NCBI GenBank assembly: GCA_036384795.1
Contig: DASVLP010000013.1
Span: forward strand, 1 to 64,000
DNA: 64,000 nt
Reading direction: 5' to 3'
DNA from: Andeanibacterium sp036384795
GTDB lineage: Bacteria > Pseudomonadota > Alphaproteobacteria > Sphingomonadales > Sphingomonadaceae
Position 1 is the stretch's first letter. The number at the start of each line of letters is the position of its first letter. Below the pieces are notes generated by a model. The model was not told the DNA's origin. It saw nothing but the letters and a program-made list of their open reading frames with translations, and searched no databases. Both the position numbers and the translations under genes were made by a program. Below, in pieces: positions 8,054-15,236 of this stretch.

Positions 8054-9331
8054 GTGCACGACCTCAAATCCATCCGTGACAACGCCGCCGCTTTCGACGC
8101 GGCGCTCGCGCGGCGCGGGGCCGGGCCCGCCGCGGCGGCGATCCTCGAGCTCGATGCCAAGCGCCGCGAGGCCGCGACGCGGATGCAGGAGGCGCAGAGC
8201 CGCCGCAACGATGCCTCGAAGCTGATCGGCCAGGCAATGGCGGGCGGCGACAAGGACAAGGCGGACGCGCTGAAGGCCGAAGTCGCCGAACTGAAGCACT
8301 CGCTGCCGGGGCTGGAAGAGCACGAGCGCGATCTCTCGAAGCAGCTCGACGAGCTGCTCGCCGCGCTGCCCAACCTGCCGGCGGACGACGTGCCCGACGG
8401 CACCGACGAAGCCGGCAATGTCGAGCAGGCGAAATGGGGCACGCCGCGCGAGTTCGACTTCGCGCCGAAGGAGCATGCCGATCTCGGCCCGCCGCTCGGG
8501 CTCGACTTCGAGACCGCGGCGAAGATGTCCGGCGCGCGGTTCACGTTCCTGCGCGGGCAGATGGCACGGCTGCACCGGGCGCTCGGCCAGTTCATGCTCG
8601 ACCTGCAGACCTCGCGGAACGGCTACACCGAATGCGCGCCGCCGATCCTGGTGCGCGACGAAGCGGTGTTCGGCACCAACCAGCTGCCCAAGTTCGCCGA
8701 GGACTTGTTCCGCACCACCGACGGCCGCTGGCTGATCCCGACCGCCGAAGTCAGCCTGACCAACTCGGTGCGCGAGGAGATCTGGCCCGAGAGCCAGTTC
8801 CCGATGCGGCTCACCGCGCTCACCCCGTGCTTCCGCTCCGAGGCGGGCGCGGCGGGCAAGGACACCCGCGGGTTCATCCGTCAGCATCAGTTCGACAAAG
8901 TCGAGCTGGTCAGCGTGTGCCTGCCCGACCAGTGGCAGGCCGAGCACGAGCACATGCTGCGCTCGGCCGAGAGCGTGCTCGAGGCGCTTGAGCTGCCTTA
9001 TCGCAGGATGCTGCTGTGCGCCGGCGACATGGGCTTCGGCGGCCGCAAGACTTGGGACCTCGAAGTCTGGCTGCCCGGCCAGGGCGCCTATCGCGAGATC
9101 AGCTCGGTTTCCTGGTGCGGCGATTTCCAGGCCCGGCGGATGAACGCGCGGTATCGGCCGGAAGGCGAGAAGGGCACGCAATTCCTCCACACCCTCAACG
9201 GCTCGGGCCTCGCGGTCGGGCGCACTTTGGTGGCGGTGCTGGAGAACTTCCAGCAGGCGGACGGCTCTGTCGAGCTGCCGGCGGCGCTGCACCCCTACAT
9301 GGGCGGAATCACGCGGCTTGAGCCGCGCTGA
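8054..9331 (+). CDS. serS: Serine--tRNA ligase
   Basis: 425 residues. A class II aminoacyl-tRNA synthetase that charges tRNA-Ser and tRNA-Sec. The N-terminal 110 residues form the long antiparallel coiled-coil arm (EAATRMQEAQSRRNDASKLI and following). Motif 2 is seen as TPCFRSEAGAAGKDTRG and motif 3 as NGSGLAVGRTLVAVLEN. I use the GTG at 8054 (first residues MHDLKSIRDN), the standard family start. Farther-upstream in-frame codons fall within tRNA-Val. Its end faces the MATE gene with a composite palindrome between them. Confidence 0.96.
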   Translation: MHDLKSIRDNAAAFDAALARRGAGPAAAAILELDAKRREAATRMQEAQSRRNDASKLIGQAMAGGDKDKADALKAEVAELKHSLPGLEEHERDLSKQLDELLAALPNLPADDVPDGTDEAGNVEQAKWGTPREFDFAPKEHADLGPPLGLDFETAAKMSGARFTFLRGQMARLHRALGQFMLDLQTSRNGYTECAPPILVRDEAVFGTNQLPKFAEDLFRTTDGRWLIPTAEVSLTNSVREEIWPESQFPMRLTALTPCFRSEAGAAGKDTRGFIRQHQFDKVELVSVCLPDQWQAEHEHMLRSAESVLEALELPYRRMLLCAGDMGFGGRKTWDLEVWLPGQGAYREISSVSWCGDFQARRMNARYRPEGEKGTQFLHTLNGSGLAVGRTLVAVLENFQQADGSVELPAALHPYMGGITRLEPR

Positions 9332-9353
9332 CGCTTAGCTCGCCGCGCGATTG

Positions 9354-9479
9354 CCCCTCCGTCAGCGCTTCGCGCTGCCACCTCCCCATCGCTTCGCGAC
9401 GGGAGAGGATCGAGCCGATCCTCTCCGTTCCGTAGGAATGGGGAGGGGGACCATGACCCGAAGCGGCATGGTGGAGGGG
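9354..9479. repeat. Composite palindromic element, family 1, copy A (intergenic)
   Basis: Bounded by CCCCTCC (9354-9360) and GGAGGGG (9473-9479). It contains two hairpin halves. Half R has CAGCGC-TTC-GCGCTG at 9363-9377; half L has CCATGACCCGAAGCGGCATGG near 9451-9471 as an imperfect hairpin. The inner arms AGGATC/GATCCT meet at the centre. The order is R then L, the reverse of the two copies within valS. The 34 bases at 9354-9387 recur exactly at 13606-13639. It fills the space between the convergent serS and MATE genes and may act as a two-way terminator. Confidence 0.85.
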
Positions 9480-9491
9480 TAAGCGCTCACA

Positions 9492-10970
9492 CTACATATC
9501 CGGCATCATCCGCCCGGCCGGCAGCGCGTCGGTCAGCGCCTGCTCGGCGGCTTCCTCGGCCGTCTCGGCCTGCGCCTTCGCGCGCCAGTTGTACTTGTAG
9601 TAGAACCACCACGACAGCACCCACGAGCAGAACGCCGAGACCGGGAAGCTCCACCAGATCGCGTCCGAACCCAGCCAGCGGTAGGTCGCGAAGTAGAAGC
9701 CCAGCCGCACCGGGTAGAGCGTGACGGCGATGATCCCCAGCGGGATCCACACCGCGCCGCCGGCGCGCATCGTGCCGCTCATCACCATCGTCACCCCGAA
9801 CAGGATGAAGTTCCACGCCGCGAGCAGCTGGATGTGGCGGGCGAGCGGCACCGCCGGGCTCGCCGAGCCCAGGAACAGCGCGAACACCTGCCGGTCGACC
9901 AGCAGGATCACCAGGGTCAGCGCGCCGGTCATCGCGAAATTGACGATCATCCCCGCCTTGGTGAGCTGGTCCAGCCGGTGCCACTGCTTGGCGCCGATGT
10001 ATTGCGCGGCCATCGCGCTGATCGCGCCGCCGATCGCCATCGCCGGCATCTGGATATAGGTGAACACCTGCATCGCCGCACCGTAGGCGGCGGTCATCAG
10101 CACGCCCTCGCGGTTGACCAGGCCGACCACGATGATCCCCGAGGCGCTCATCACCAGCATCTGCGCGCCCATCGGGAAACCCTTGGCGAGGATGTAGCGC
10201 ATCTCGCTCATCACCGGCTTCAGGTACGCGATCTCGGCCCCGCGCAGGCGCAGCGGCAAGTCCTTGCGATAGGTGTAGATCACCATGCCCAGGAACGAGA
10301 CGGCCGAGGCGCAGGCGGTCGACAGTCCCGAGCCGGTGATGCCCAGCTTCGGGAACGGGCCGTAGCCCATGATCAGCATCGGGTTGAACACCGCGTCGAG
10401 CAGCACGGTCACGATCATGAAGATCAGCGGGGTGCGCGAATCGCCCGCGCCGCGCAGGCCCATCGAGAGGATCACCGACACGATCATGATCGGCATGCCG
10501 GCGAAGATCACCCTCAGGTAATCGAGCGCGAGCTGCCACGAATCGCCCGGGGTCGCGAGCACGTCGAGCAGGCCCGGCGCGATCAGCCAGCCGATCGCCG
10601 AGATCGTCAGGGTGAGGAGGAAGCAGAAGCCCATCGCGCTGCCCATCGTGCGCCGCGCGCCTTCGACGTCGCGCGCGCCGAAGCGCTGGCCGATCTTCAC
10701 CGTCGCCGCCATGCCCAGCCCGAATGCGGCGGAAAGCAGCAGGAACATGATGATGTTGGCGTTGGCCGTCGCCGCCAGCGCATCTTCGCCGATCAGCCGG
10801 CCGACCCAGATCGAGTTAACCGTGCCAGAAAGCGATTGCAGGATGTTCGCCATCAGCGTCGGCACGCTGAACAGGATCAGCGTGCGATAGATCGGGCCTT
10901 GCGTGAGGTCGCCCCGCATTCCCGGGGCCTTCCTGCCGGCAGGGCCGCCGGTTCCGGGGCGCGTGCTCAT
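9492..10970 (-). CDS. MATE-family multidrug efflux transporter
   Basis: 492 residues, within the usual MATE length, with about twelve hydrophobic helices in two similar halves (for example TLILFSVPTLMANILQSLSG and GISGSGLSTACASAVSF-like repeats around residue 210). MATE proteins expel cationic or aromatic compounds in exchange for Na+ or H+. The start ATG at 10970 overlaps the queE stop (ATGA), so it is cotranscribed downstream of queE. The substrate cannot be told from sequence. Confidence 0.9.
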   Translation of the reverse strand: MSTRPGTGGPAGRKAPGMRGDLTQGPIYRTLILFSVPTLMANILQSLSGTVNSIWVGRLIGEDALAATANANIIMFLLLSAAFGLGMAATVKIGQRFGARDVEGARRTMGSAMGFCFLLTLTISAIGWLIAPGLLDVLATPGDSWQLALDYLRVIFAGMPIMIVSVILSMGLRGAGDSRTPLIFMIVTVLLDAVFNPMLIMGYGPFPKLGITGSGLSTACASAVSFLGMVIYTYRKDLPLRLRGAEIAYLKPVMSEMRYILAKGFPMGAQMLVMSASGIIVVGLVNREGVLMTAAYGAAMQVFTYIQMPAMAIGGAISAMAAQYIGAKQWHRLDQLTKAGMIVNFAMTGALTLVILLVDRQVFALFLGSASPAVPLARHIQLLAAWNFILFGVTMVMSGTMRAGGAVWIPLGIIAVTLYPVRLGFYFATYRWLGSDAIWWSFPVSAFCSWVLSWWFYYKYNWRAKAQAETAEEAAEQALTDALPAGRMMPDM

Positions 10971-11782
10971 GTGCCCCTAGTGTCGCCAAACATCTCGATG
11001 TGCAAGCGTTTGGACAGAGTCAAACTGTGGGCAAGGGCGAGGGGGGCCAGCCATTCCTCGCGCGAGGCCAGGGTTTGTGCGGCGGTGCCCTCGGCCATCA
11101 GCATGATCCTTGCCGCAGGAATCTCGTGGCGCGCGGCGAGGACGAGCACTTCCTCGACGTCGGCGGGCTCTGCGATCACGAACTTGAACCACGCGCGCGG
11201 GTTAGCCGCCCATTCGGCGAGGCGCGCGGGGATCAGCGCGAGCTCGCCCGGATTGCCGCTGTGGGTGAGCTTGGGGCTGACGTTGTACTGGTGGACCAGC
11301 GCGTCGAGCGCTGCCGGCGGGCGCACGGTGCCGTTGGTCTCGATCTCGACGTAGAGCGAGCCTTTCTGTGAGTCCCCGCGCAGGCGGGGACCTTTCCCGG
11401 ATTGCGGGAGGCCCCCGCCTGCGCGGGGGCTCACGAGGTGTTCGAGGATTTCGAGCATCCGGGCGAGGGCCGTCGCCTGCAGCAGCGGCTCACCGCCGGT
11501 GATCACCAGGCGGTCGCGCCCGAAAGCGGCGATCCGCGCGGCGGCGGCTTCTTCGCTCAGCGTGACCTGCTCGGCCTTGCGGTCATAGTGGACGCCGTCG
11601 CGGTGCGGGCGTTCGTCGCCCTCGAACCGCCAGGTATACGCGGTGTCGCACCACCGGCACGCCAGGTTGCAGCGCGACAGCCGGATGAACGCGCACTCCG
11701 CGCCCGCGGAAATGCCTTCGCCCTGGATCGAGGCGAAGATCTCCGGCTCTCCGGGCGTGGTGGTGGCGAGGACTAGCGGCAT
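10967..11782 (-). CDS. queE: 7-carboxy-7-deazaguanine synthase, with in-frame palindromic insertion
   Basis: 271 residues. A radical-SAM enzyme of queuosine/preQ0 synthesis that converts 6-carboxytetrahydropterin to 7-carboxy-7-deazaguanine. The N-terminus has FASIQGEG and the cluster-binding motif CNLACRWC; ITGGEPL and ETNGT follow. Between MLEILE and YVEIETNGT lies a Gly/Arg/Pro-rich segment (about residues 117-139, containing SPRAGGGLPQSG and PRLRGDSQ) that is absent from the family pattern. It is encoded exactly by an inverted repeat at 11368-11434. Without it the protein would be about 248 residues, the normal size. The enzyme should still fold, as the insert lies in a surface loop before a beta strand (inference). 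Confidence 0.93.
   Translation of the reverse strand: MPLVLATTTPGEPEIFASIQGEGISAGAECAFIRLSRCNLACRWCDTAYTWRFEGDERPHRDGVHYDRKAEQVTLSEEAAAARIAAFGRDRLVITGGEPLLQATALARMLEILEHLVSPRAGGGLPQSGKGPRLRGDSQKGSLYVEIETNGTVRPPAALDALVHQYNVSPKLTHSGNPGELALIPARLAEWAANPRAWFKFVIAEPADVEEVLVLAARHEIPAARIMLMAEGTAAQTLASREEWLAPLALAHSLTLSKRLHIEMFGDTRGT
11368..11434. repeat. Palindromic element inside queE, family 2
   Basis: Imperfect inverted repeat of about 25 bp arms: GTGAGTCCCCGCGCAGGCGG at the left pairs with CCGCCTGCGCGGGGGCTCAC at the right, with a short centre TTTCCCGGATTGCGGGA. Length is about 67 bp, and net codon gain is about 22-23 residues, so the frame is kept. No other copy of this family was found by eye in the window. 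Confidence 0.8.
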
Positions 11783-11987
11783 GGTGGGTCGGCTCAGGCA
11801 GGGTTACACAAGTTACACCCTGTCACCCTGCGGACGCCTCGCATAATAGATTGATATTTCATAGAAAACTAGCCATTTGGACAGGCGGACACTTCTGGAG
11901 GGCAGGGTGCTTGTTTGTCACCCGGTGGCGCCTGGTTCGGACTCTCGCGCGCGCTGTGCCACATCGCAGCCGTGTAGGAAAATCATT

Positions 11988-12006
11988 CCTCCCCGGGACG
12001 GGGAGG
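11988..12006. repeat. Fragment of family-1 palindrome
   Basis: CCTCCCCG-GGA-CGGGGAGG hairpin, followed by GGGGAGGTGGC, the same core as half L/R of the family-1 elements at 9354 and in valS. No partner half follows; the next palindrome belongs to another family. Looks like a decayed or solo half. Confidence 0.55.
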
Positions 12007-12032
12007 GGGAGGTGGCGGGATTGGTGTAAAAA

Positions 12033-12196
12033 CCTTCTCCCGTTGACGGGAGAAGGATAGCGGAGCTTGCTCCGCAGGAGCTAGCGCAGCTTGGATGAGG
12101 GTTGCCTATCTTCGAAGGCAGGCAACCCTCATCCAACTCCGGCTAGACGGCTCCGCCGCCAAGCCTGCGTATCCTTCTCCCGTCAACGGGAGAAGG
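12033..12196. repeat. 164-bp nested palindrome, family 3
   Basis: Two outer 24-base hairpins, 12033-12056 (CCTTCTCCCGT-TG-ACGGGAGAAGG) and 12173-12196 (same with CA at the centre), are exact reverse complements of each other. Inside them, TGGATGAGGGTTGCC (12092-12106) pairs perfectly with 12121-12135. Between outer and inner arms are imperfect GC-rich stretches. The right arm abuts the valS stop, so on the valS strand it supplies a strong 3' hairpin, though without a U tract. Confidence 0.85.
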
Positions 12197-12199
12197 GGT

Positions 12200-15145
12200 C
12201 TACCCCAGCCGCCCCAGCGCCGCCTCCAGCCGCTCGACCTCGGCGGCGTGGTGCGCATGGTCGGCGCGGGCCTTCTCGACCGCCTCGGGCTTCGCGCGCT
12301 CGACGAACGCCGGATTGGCGAGGCGCGCGGAAAGCGATTTCGCTTCCTTGGTCGAGGTTTCGAGCGCTTTCGACAGCCGAGCCTTCTCGGCATCAAGATC
12401 GACCACGCCTTCGAGCGGGATGACGAACACGTCGGCGCCGGCGATCACCTGCATCGCGGCGCCTTGAAGGGCGGGCGCGATCTCGACCGATAGGCGGGCG
12501 AGGCGTTCGATCGCGGCCATATTGCCTTTCATCACGCTCGCGCCGAGCGCGCTCGGTGTTTCGCAATAGGCGGGTAGCTTGGCGCCAGGCGGTATGCCGA
12601 GTTCGTTCTTGGCCGTGCGAATGCCAGAGATGAGTGCGATCAGCCATTCGACTTCGGCCTTGGCCGCGTCGTCGATCACCGCCCCCGGCTCCGGCCACTT
12701 GGCAACGATCAGCTCGCACTCCCGCTGGCCCTGTGCATGCCAAAGCTCCTCGGTGACGAATGGCATAAACGGGTGGAGCATCACCAGAATCTGGTCGAGC
12801 ACCCAGCCGGCCACGGTGCGGGTTTCGGCCAAATCCTCTCCGGAACGGGGAGGGGGACCATCCGCAGGATGGTGGAGGGGGCCCACCTTTCCATCGTGCG
12901 CATCGCTTGCGGAAAGGTGGGCCCGCTCCGTCAGCCGCTTCGCGTCTGCCACCTCCCCGTTCCGGGGAGGATTGAGCACCGGCTTGATCAGCTCCAGATA
13001 CCAGTCGCAGAACCGGTCCCACACGAAGTGGTAGATCGCGTTGGCGGCAGCATCGAAGCGCAGTTCGGCCATCGCCTTGTCGAGCGCTTCCAGCGTCTCG
13101 ACCACTTCGCCGATGATCCACTTGTTGACCGCCAGCGTCGCTTCGGGCGCCGCCACCGAAGCGCTCGCGCCGATCCCGTTCGCCTGGCAGAACCGCGTCG
13201 CGTTCCACAGCTTGGTGGCGAAGTTGCGGTAGCCCTCGACGCGGGCTTCATCCATCTTGATATCGCGGCCCTGGCTTTCCATCGCCGCCATGAAGAACCG
13301 CAGCGCGTCGGCGCCGTAGCGGTCGATCAGTCCGAGCGGATCGACCACGTTGCCCTTGGACTTGCTCATCTTGGCCCCGTCCGCCGCGCGGACCAGCCCG
13401 TGGAGATAGAGCCGCCGCCAGGGGACATCGTGCATGAAGTGGATGCCCTGCATCGCCATCCGCGCGTCCCAGAAGAACAGGATGTCGAAGCCGGAGATCA
13501 GCAGGTCGTTCGGGTAGTGGCGGGCGAGGAGCGATTGATCCTCCCCCACCGGGGGAGGGGGACCGCCGAAGGCGGTGGAGGGGGGCTGCGCTGCGCCCGC
13601 CAAGCCCCCTCCGTCAGCGCTTCGCGCTGCCACCTCCCCCGAAGGGGGAGGATCATTTTCTTCCGGCCACCCGAGGGTGGCGAACGGCCACAGCGCCGAG
13701 GAGAACCAGGTGTCGAGGACGTCGGGATCGCGCTCGAGCTTCACCAGCAGGCCGTGCTGGGTTTCGGCAAGCCCGATCGCTTCGTCCTCGGTTTCGGCGA
13801 CGAACACGTTGCCCTGCTCGTCGTACCACGCCGGTATCCGGTGCCCCCACCATAGCTGGCGGCTCACGCACCACGGCTGGATGTTCTCCATCCAGTTGAA
13901 GAAGGTCTTCTCCCAGCTCTTCGGCACGATCTCGATCGCGCCGGAGCGCACCGCCTCGATCGCGGGCTTGGCGAGCACTTCGGCGTTCACGTACCACTGG
14001 TCGGTCAGCCACGGCTCGATCACCACGCCGCCGCGGTCGCCGAACGGGGTGGCGACGGTGCGGGGTTCGGCGTCGTGCTCCGCGCCGTCCTTGTCGACAT
14101 GCGGGACGAGGAAGCCCGCCTGCTTCATCCGCTCGACCACCAGCTTGCGCGCATCGAAGCGGTCGAGGCCGAGGAATTCGGCGGGCACCAGCCCGTCGGC
14201 GGTCTGCACGACTTTCGCCTCGGCATCGAACATGTTGAGCATCTCGCCGGGCTTGATCCCGGCACGCTTGCCGACCTCGAAGTCGTTGAAGTCGTGACCC
14301 GGGGTGATCTTCACCGCGCCGCTGCCGAGTTCGGGATCGGCGTGTTCGTCGGCGATCACCTTGAAGCGGCGGCCGGTGATCGGCTGGAGAATGTCCTTGC
14401 CGATCACGCTCTTGTAGCGCGGATCGTCGGCGGAGACCGCTACCGCCATGTCGGCCAGCATCGTCTCCGGCCGGGTGGTCGCGACGACAATGTGGTCGGC
14501 GCCGCTGTCGAGGGTGACGCCGTCGGCCAGCGGATACTTGAAGTGCCAGAAGCCGCTCTTGATCTCCTGCGTCTCGACCTCGAGGTCGCTGATCGCGGTC
14601 TTGAGCTTGGGGTCCCAGTTCACCAGCCGCTTGTCGCGGTAGATCAGGCCTTCGTTGTAGAGGTCGACGAACACTTTCACCACCGCGCGGGTGAAGTGCG
14701 GGTCCATCGTGAACTGCTCGCGGGACCAGTCCATCGAGCAGCCCAGGCGCCTTAGCTGGCGGGTGATCGTGCCCCCGCTCTCGGCCTTCCATTCCCAGAC
14801 TTTGTCGACGAACTCTTCGCGGGTGTAGTTGGTGCGCTTGTCCTGCCGCGCCTCGAGTTGGCGCTCGACCACCATCTGGGTCGCGATTCCGGCGTGGTCG
14901 GTGCCGACCACCCACAGCGCGTCCTTGCCGCGCAGTCGCTCGTAGCGGATCACGACGTCCTGCAGCGTGTTGTCGAGCGCGTGGCCGATGTGGAGCGAGC
15001 CGGTGACGTTGGGCGGTGGGTTGACCAGGGTGAACGGCTCCGCCTCGGGACGGGCCGGCCGGAACAGGCCGTTCGTCTCCCAATGGGCGTACCATTTCCG
15101 CTCGATTTCGGCGGGGTCGAAAGTCTTGGCGAGTTCGGTCGTCAT
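12200..15145 (-). CDS. valS: Valine--tRNA ligase with two in-frame palindromic insertions
   Basis: 981 residues. A class I synthetase charging tRNA-Val. HIGH motif at residues 52-55 (LHIGHAL), KMSKS at 592-596, the WVGTDHAG region near residue 90, a CP1 editing domain, and a C-terminal coiled-coil arm (about the last 75 residues). Two segments rich in Pro/Gly/Ala do not fit the family. One is at about 498-536, between LGWPEEN and the HYPNDLLISGFD strand of the catalytic core; the other is at about 724-772, in the anticodon-binding helical domain after LELIKPVLN. Each is encoded by a family-1 palindrome. Without them the protein would be about 894 residues, typical of bacterial ValRS. The start is the ATG at 15145 (MTTELAKTFDP). 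Confidence 0.95.
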   Translation of the reverse strand: MTTELAKTFDPAEIERKWYAHWETNGLFRPARPEAEPFTLVNPPPNVTGSLHIGHALDNTLQDVVIRYERLRGKDALWVVGTDHAGIATQMVVERQLEARQDKRTNYTREEFVDKVWEWKAESGGTITRQLRRLGCSMDWSREQFTMDPHFTRAVVKVFVDLYNEGLIYRDKRLVNWDPKLKTAISDLEVETQEIKSGFWHFKYPLADGVTLDSGADHIVVATTRPETMLADMAVAVSADDPRYKSVIGKDILQPITGRRFKVIADEHADPELGSGAVKITPGHDFNDFEVGKRAGIKPGEMLNMFDAEAKVVQTADGLVPAEFLGLDRFDARKLVVERMKQAGFLVPHVDKDGAEHDAEPRTVATPFGDRGGVVIEPWLTDQWYVNAEVLAKPAIEAVRSGAIEIVPKSWEKTFFNWMENIQPWCVSRQLWWGHRIPAWYDEQGNVFVAETEDEAIGLAETQHGLLVKLERDPDVLDTWFSSALWPFATLGWPEENDPPPSGEVAARSADGGGLAGAAQPPSTAFGGPPPPVGEDQSLLARHYPNDLLISGFDILFFWDARMAMQGIHFMHDVPWRRLYLHGLVRAADGAKMSKSKGNVVDPLGLIDRYGADALRFFMAAMESQGRDIKMDEARVEGYRNFATKLWNATRFCQANGIGASASVAAPEATLAVNKWIIGEVVETLEALDKAMAELRFDAAANAIYHFVWDRFCDWYLELIKPVLNPPRNGEVADAKRLTERAHLSASDAHDGKVGPLHHPADGPPPRSGEDLAETRTVAGWVLDQILVMLHPFMPFVTEELWHAQGQRECELIVAKWPEPGAVIDDAAKAEVEWLIALISGIRTAKNELGIPPGAKLPAYCETPSALGASVMKGNMAAIERLARLSVEIAPALQGAAMQVIAGADVFVIPLEGVVDLDAEKARLSKALETSTKEAKSLSARLANPAFVERAKPEAVEKARADHAHHAAEVERLEAALGRLG
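12832..12974. repeat. Family-1 composite palindrome inside valS, copy B
   Basis: Ends AATCCTCTCC (12832-12841) and GGGGAGGATT (12965-12974) are near-perfect inverted repeats. Half L (ACCATCCGCAGGATGGT hairpin) is followed by a nested insert with GGGCCCACCTTTCC/GGAAAGGTGGGCCC arms around 12890-12925, then half R (CAGCCGCTTCGCGTCTG). About 48 codons are added in frame. Half order is L then R. Confidence 0.85.
13537..13654. repeat. Family-1 composite palindrome inside valS, copy C
   Basis: Terminal inverted repeats GATCCTCCCCC (13537-13547) and GGGGGAGGATC (13644-13654). Half L holds the hairpin ACCGCCGAAGGCGGT; half R (13606-13639) is identical over 34 bases to copy A at 9354-9387. The middle (GCTGCGCTGCGCCCGCCAAG) is a spacer not shared with the other copies. 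About 39 codons are added in frame. Confidence 0.88.
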
Positions 15146-15236
15146 TCCGCCCGGGCCTTTGCCAGCGGCAATGCTGCGGTGCAAGGTGTGGCCGCCGCTT
15201 GCCGCCCTTCGATTTTCCAAGCATAGCTGCGCGCTT

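Larger units (their letters stand above)
11783..12199. other. Non-coding region between valS end and queE start, mostly palindromes
   Basis: 417 bp without a credible gene; short open frames here simply read through the palindromes. About 11783-11985 is unstructured and includes an AT-richer patch (ATAATAGATTGATATTTCAT near 11841) that could hold the queE promoter. From 11988 onward it consists of a family-1 hairpin fragment and a 164-bp nested palindrome that ends three bases before the valS stop codon. Confidence 0.6.

Noticed and set aside
5957..9292. 1111-codon open frame on the minus strand opposite sppA, tRNA-Val and serS
   Set aside because: It runs antisense through a tRNA and two well-recognised genes; its translation is Arg/Gly/Ala-rich without any domain. 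It is a shadow produced by high GC at third positions.
11851..12060. Short open frame between valS and queE
   Set aside because: It reads through palindromic repeats, has no good ribosome site and would end within a hairpin.
12033..12196. Repeated hairpins considered as a small CRISPR array
   Set aside because: Only two copies, each self-complementary and in mirrored order, no unique spacers of equal length and no cas genes.
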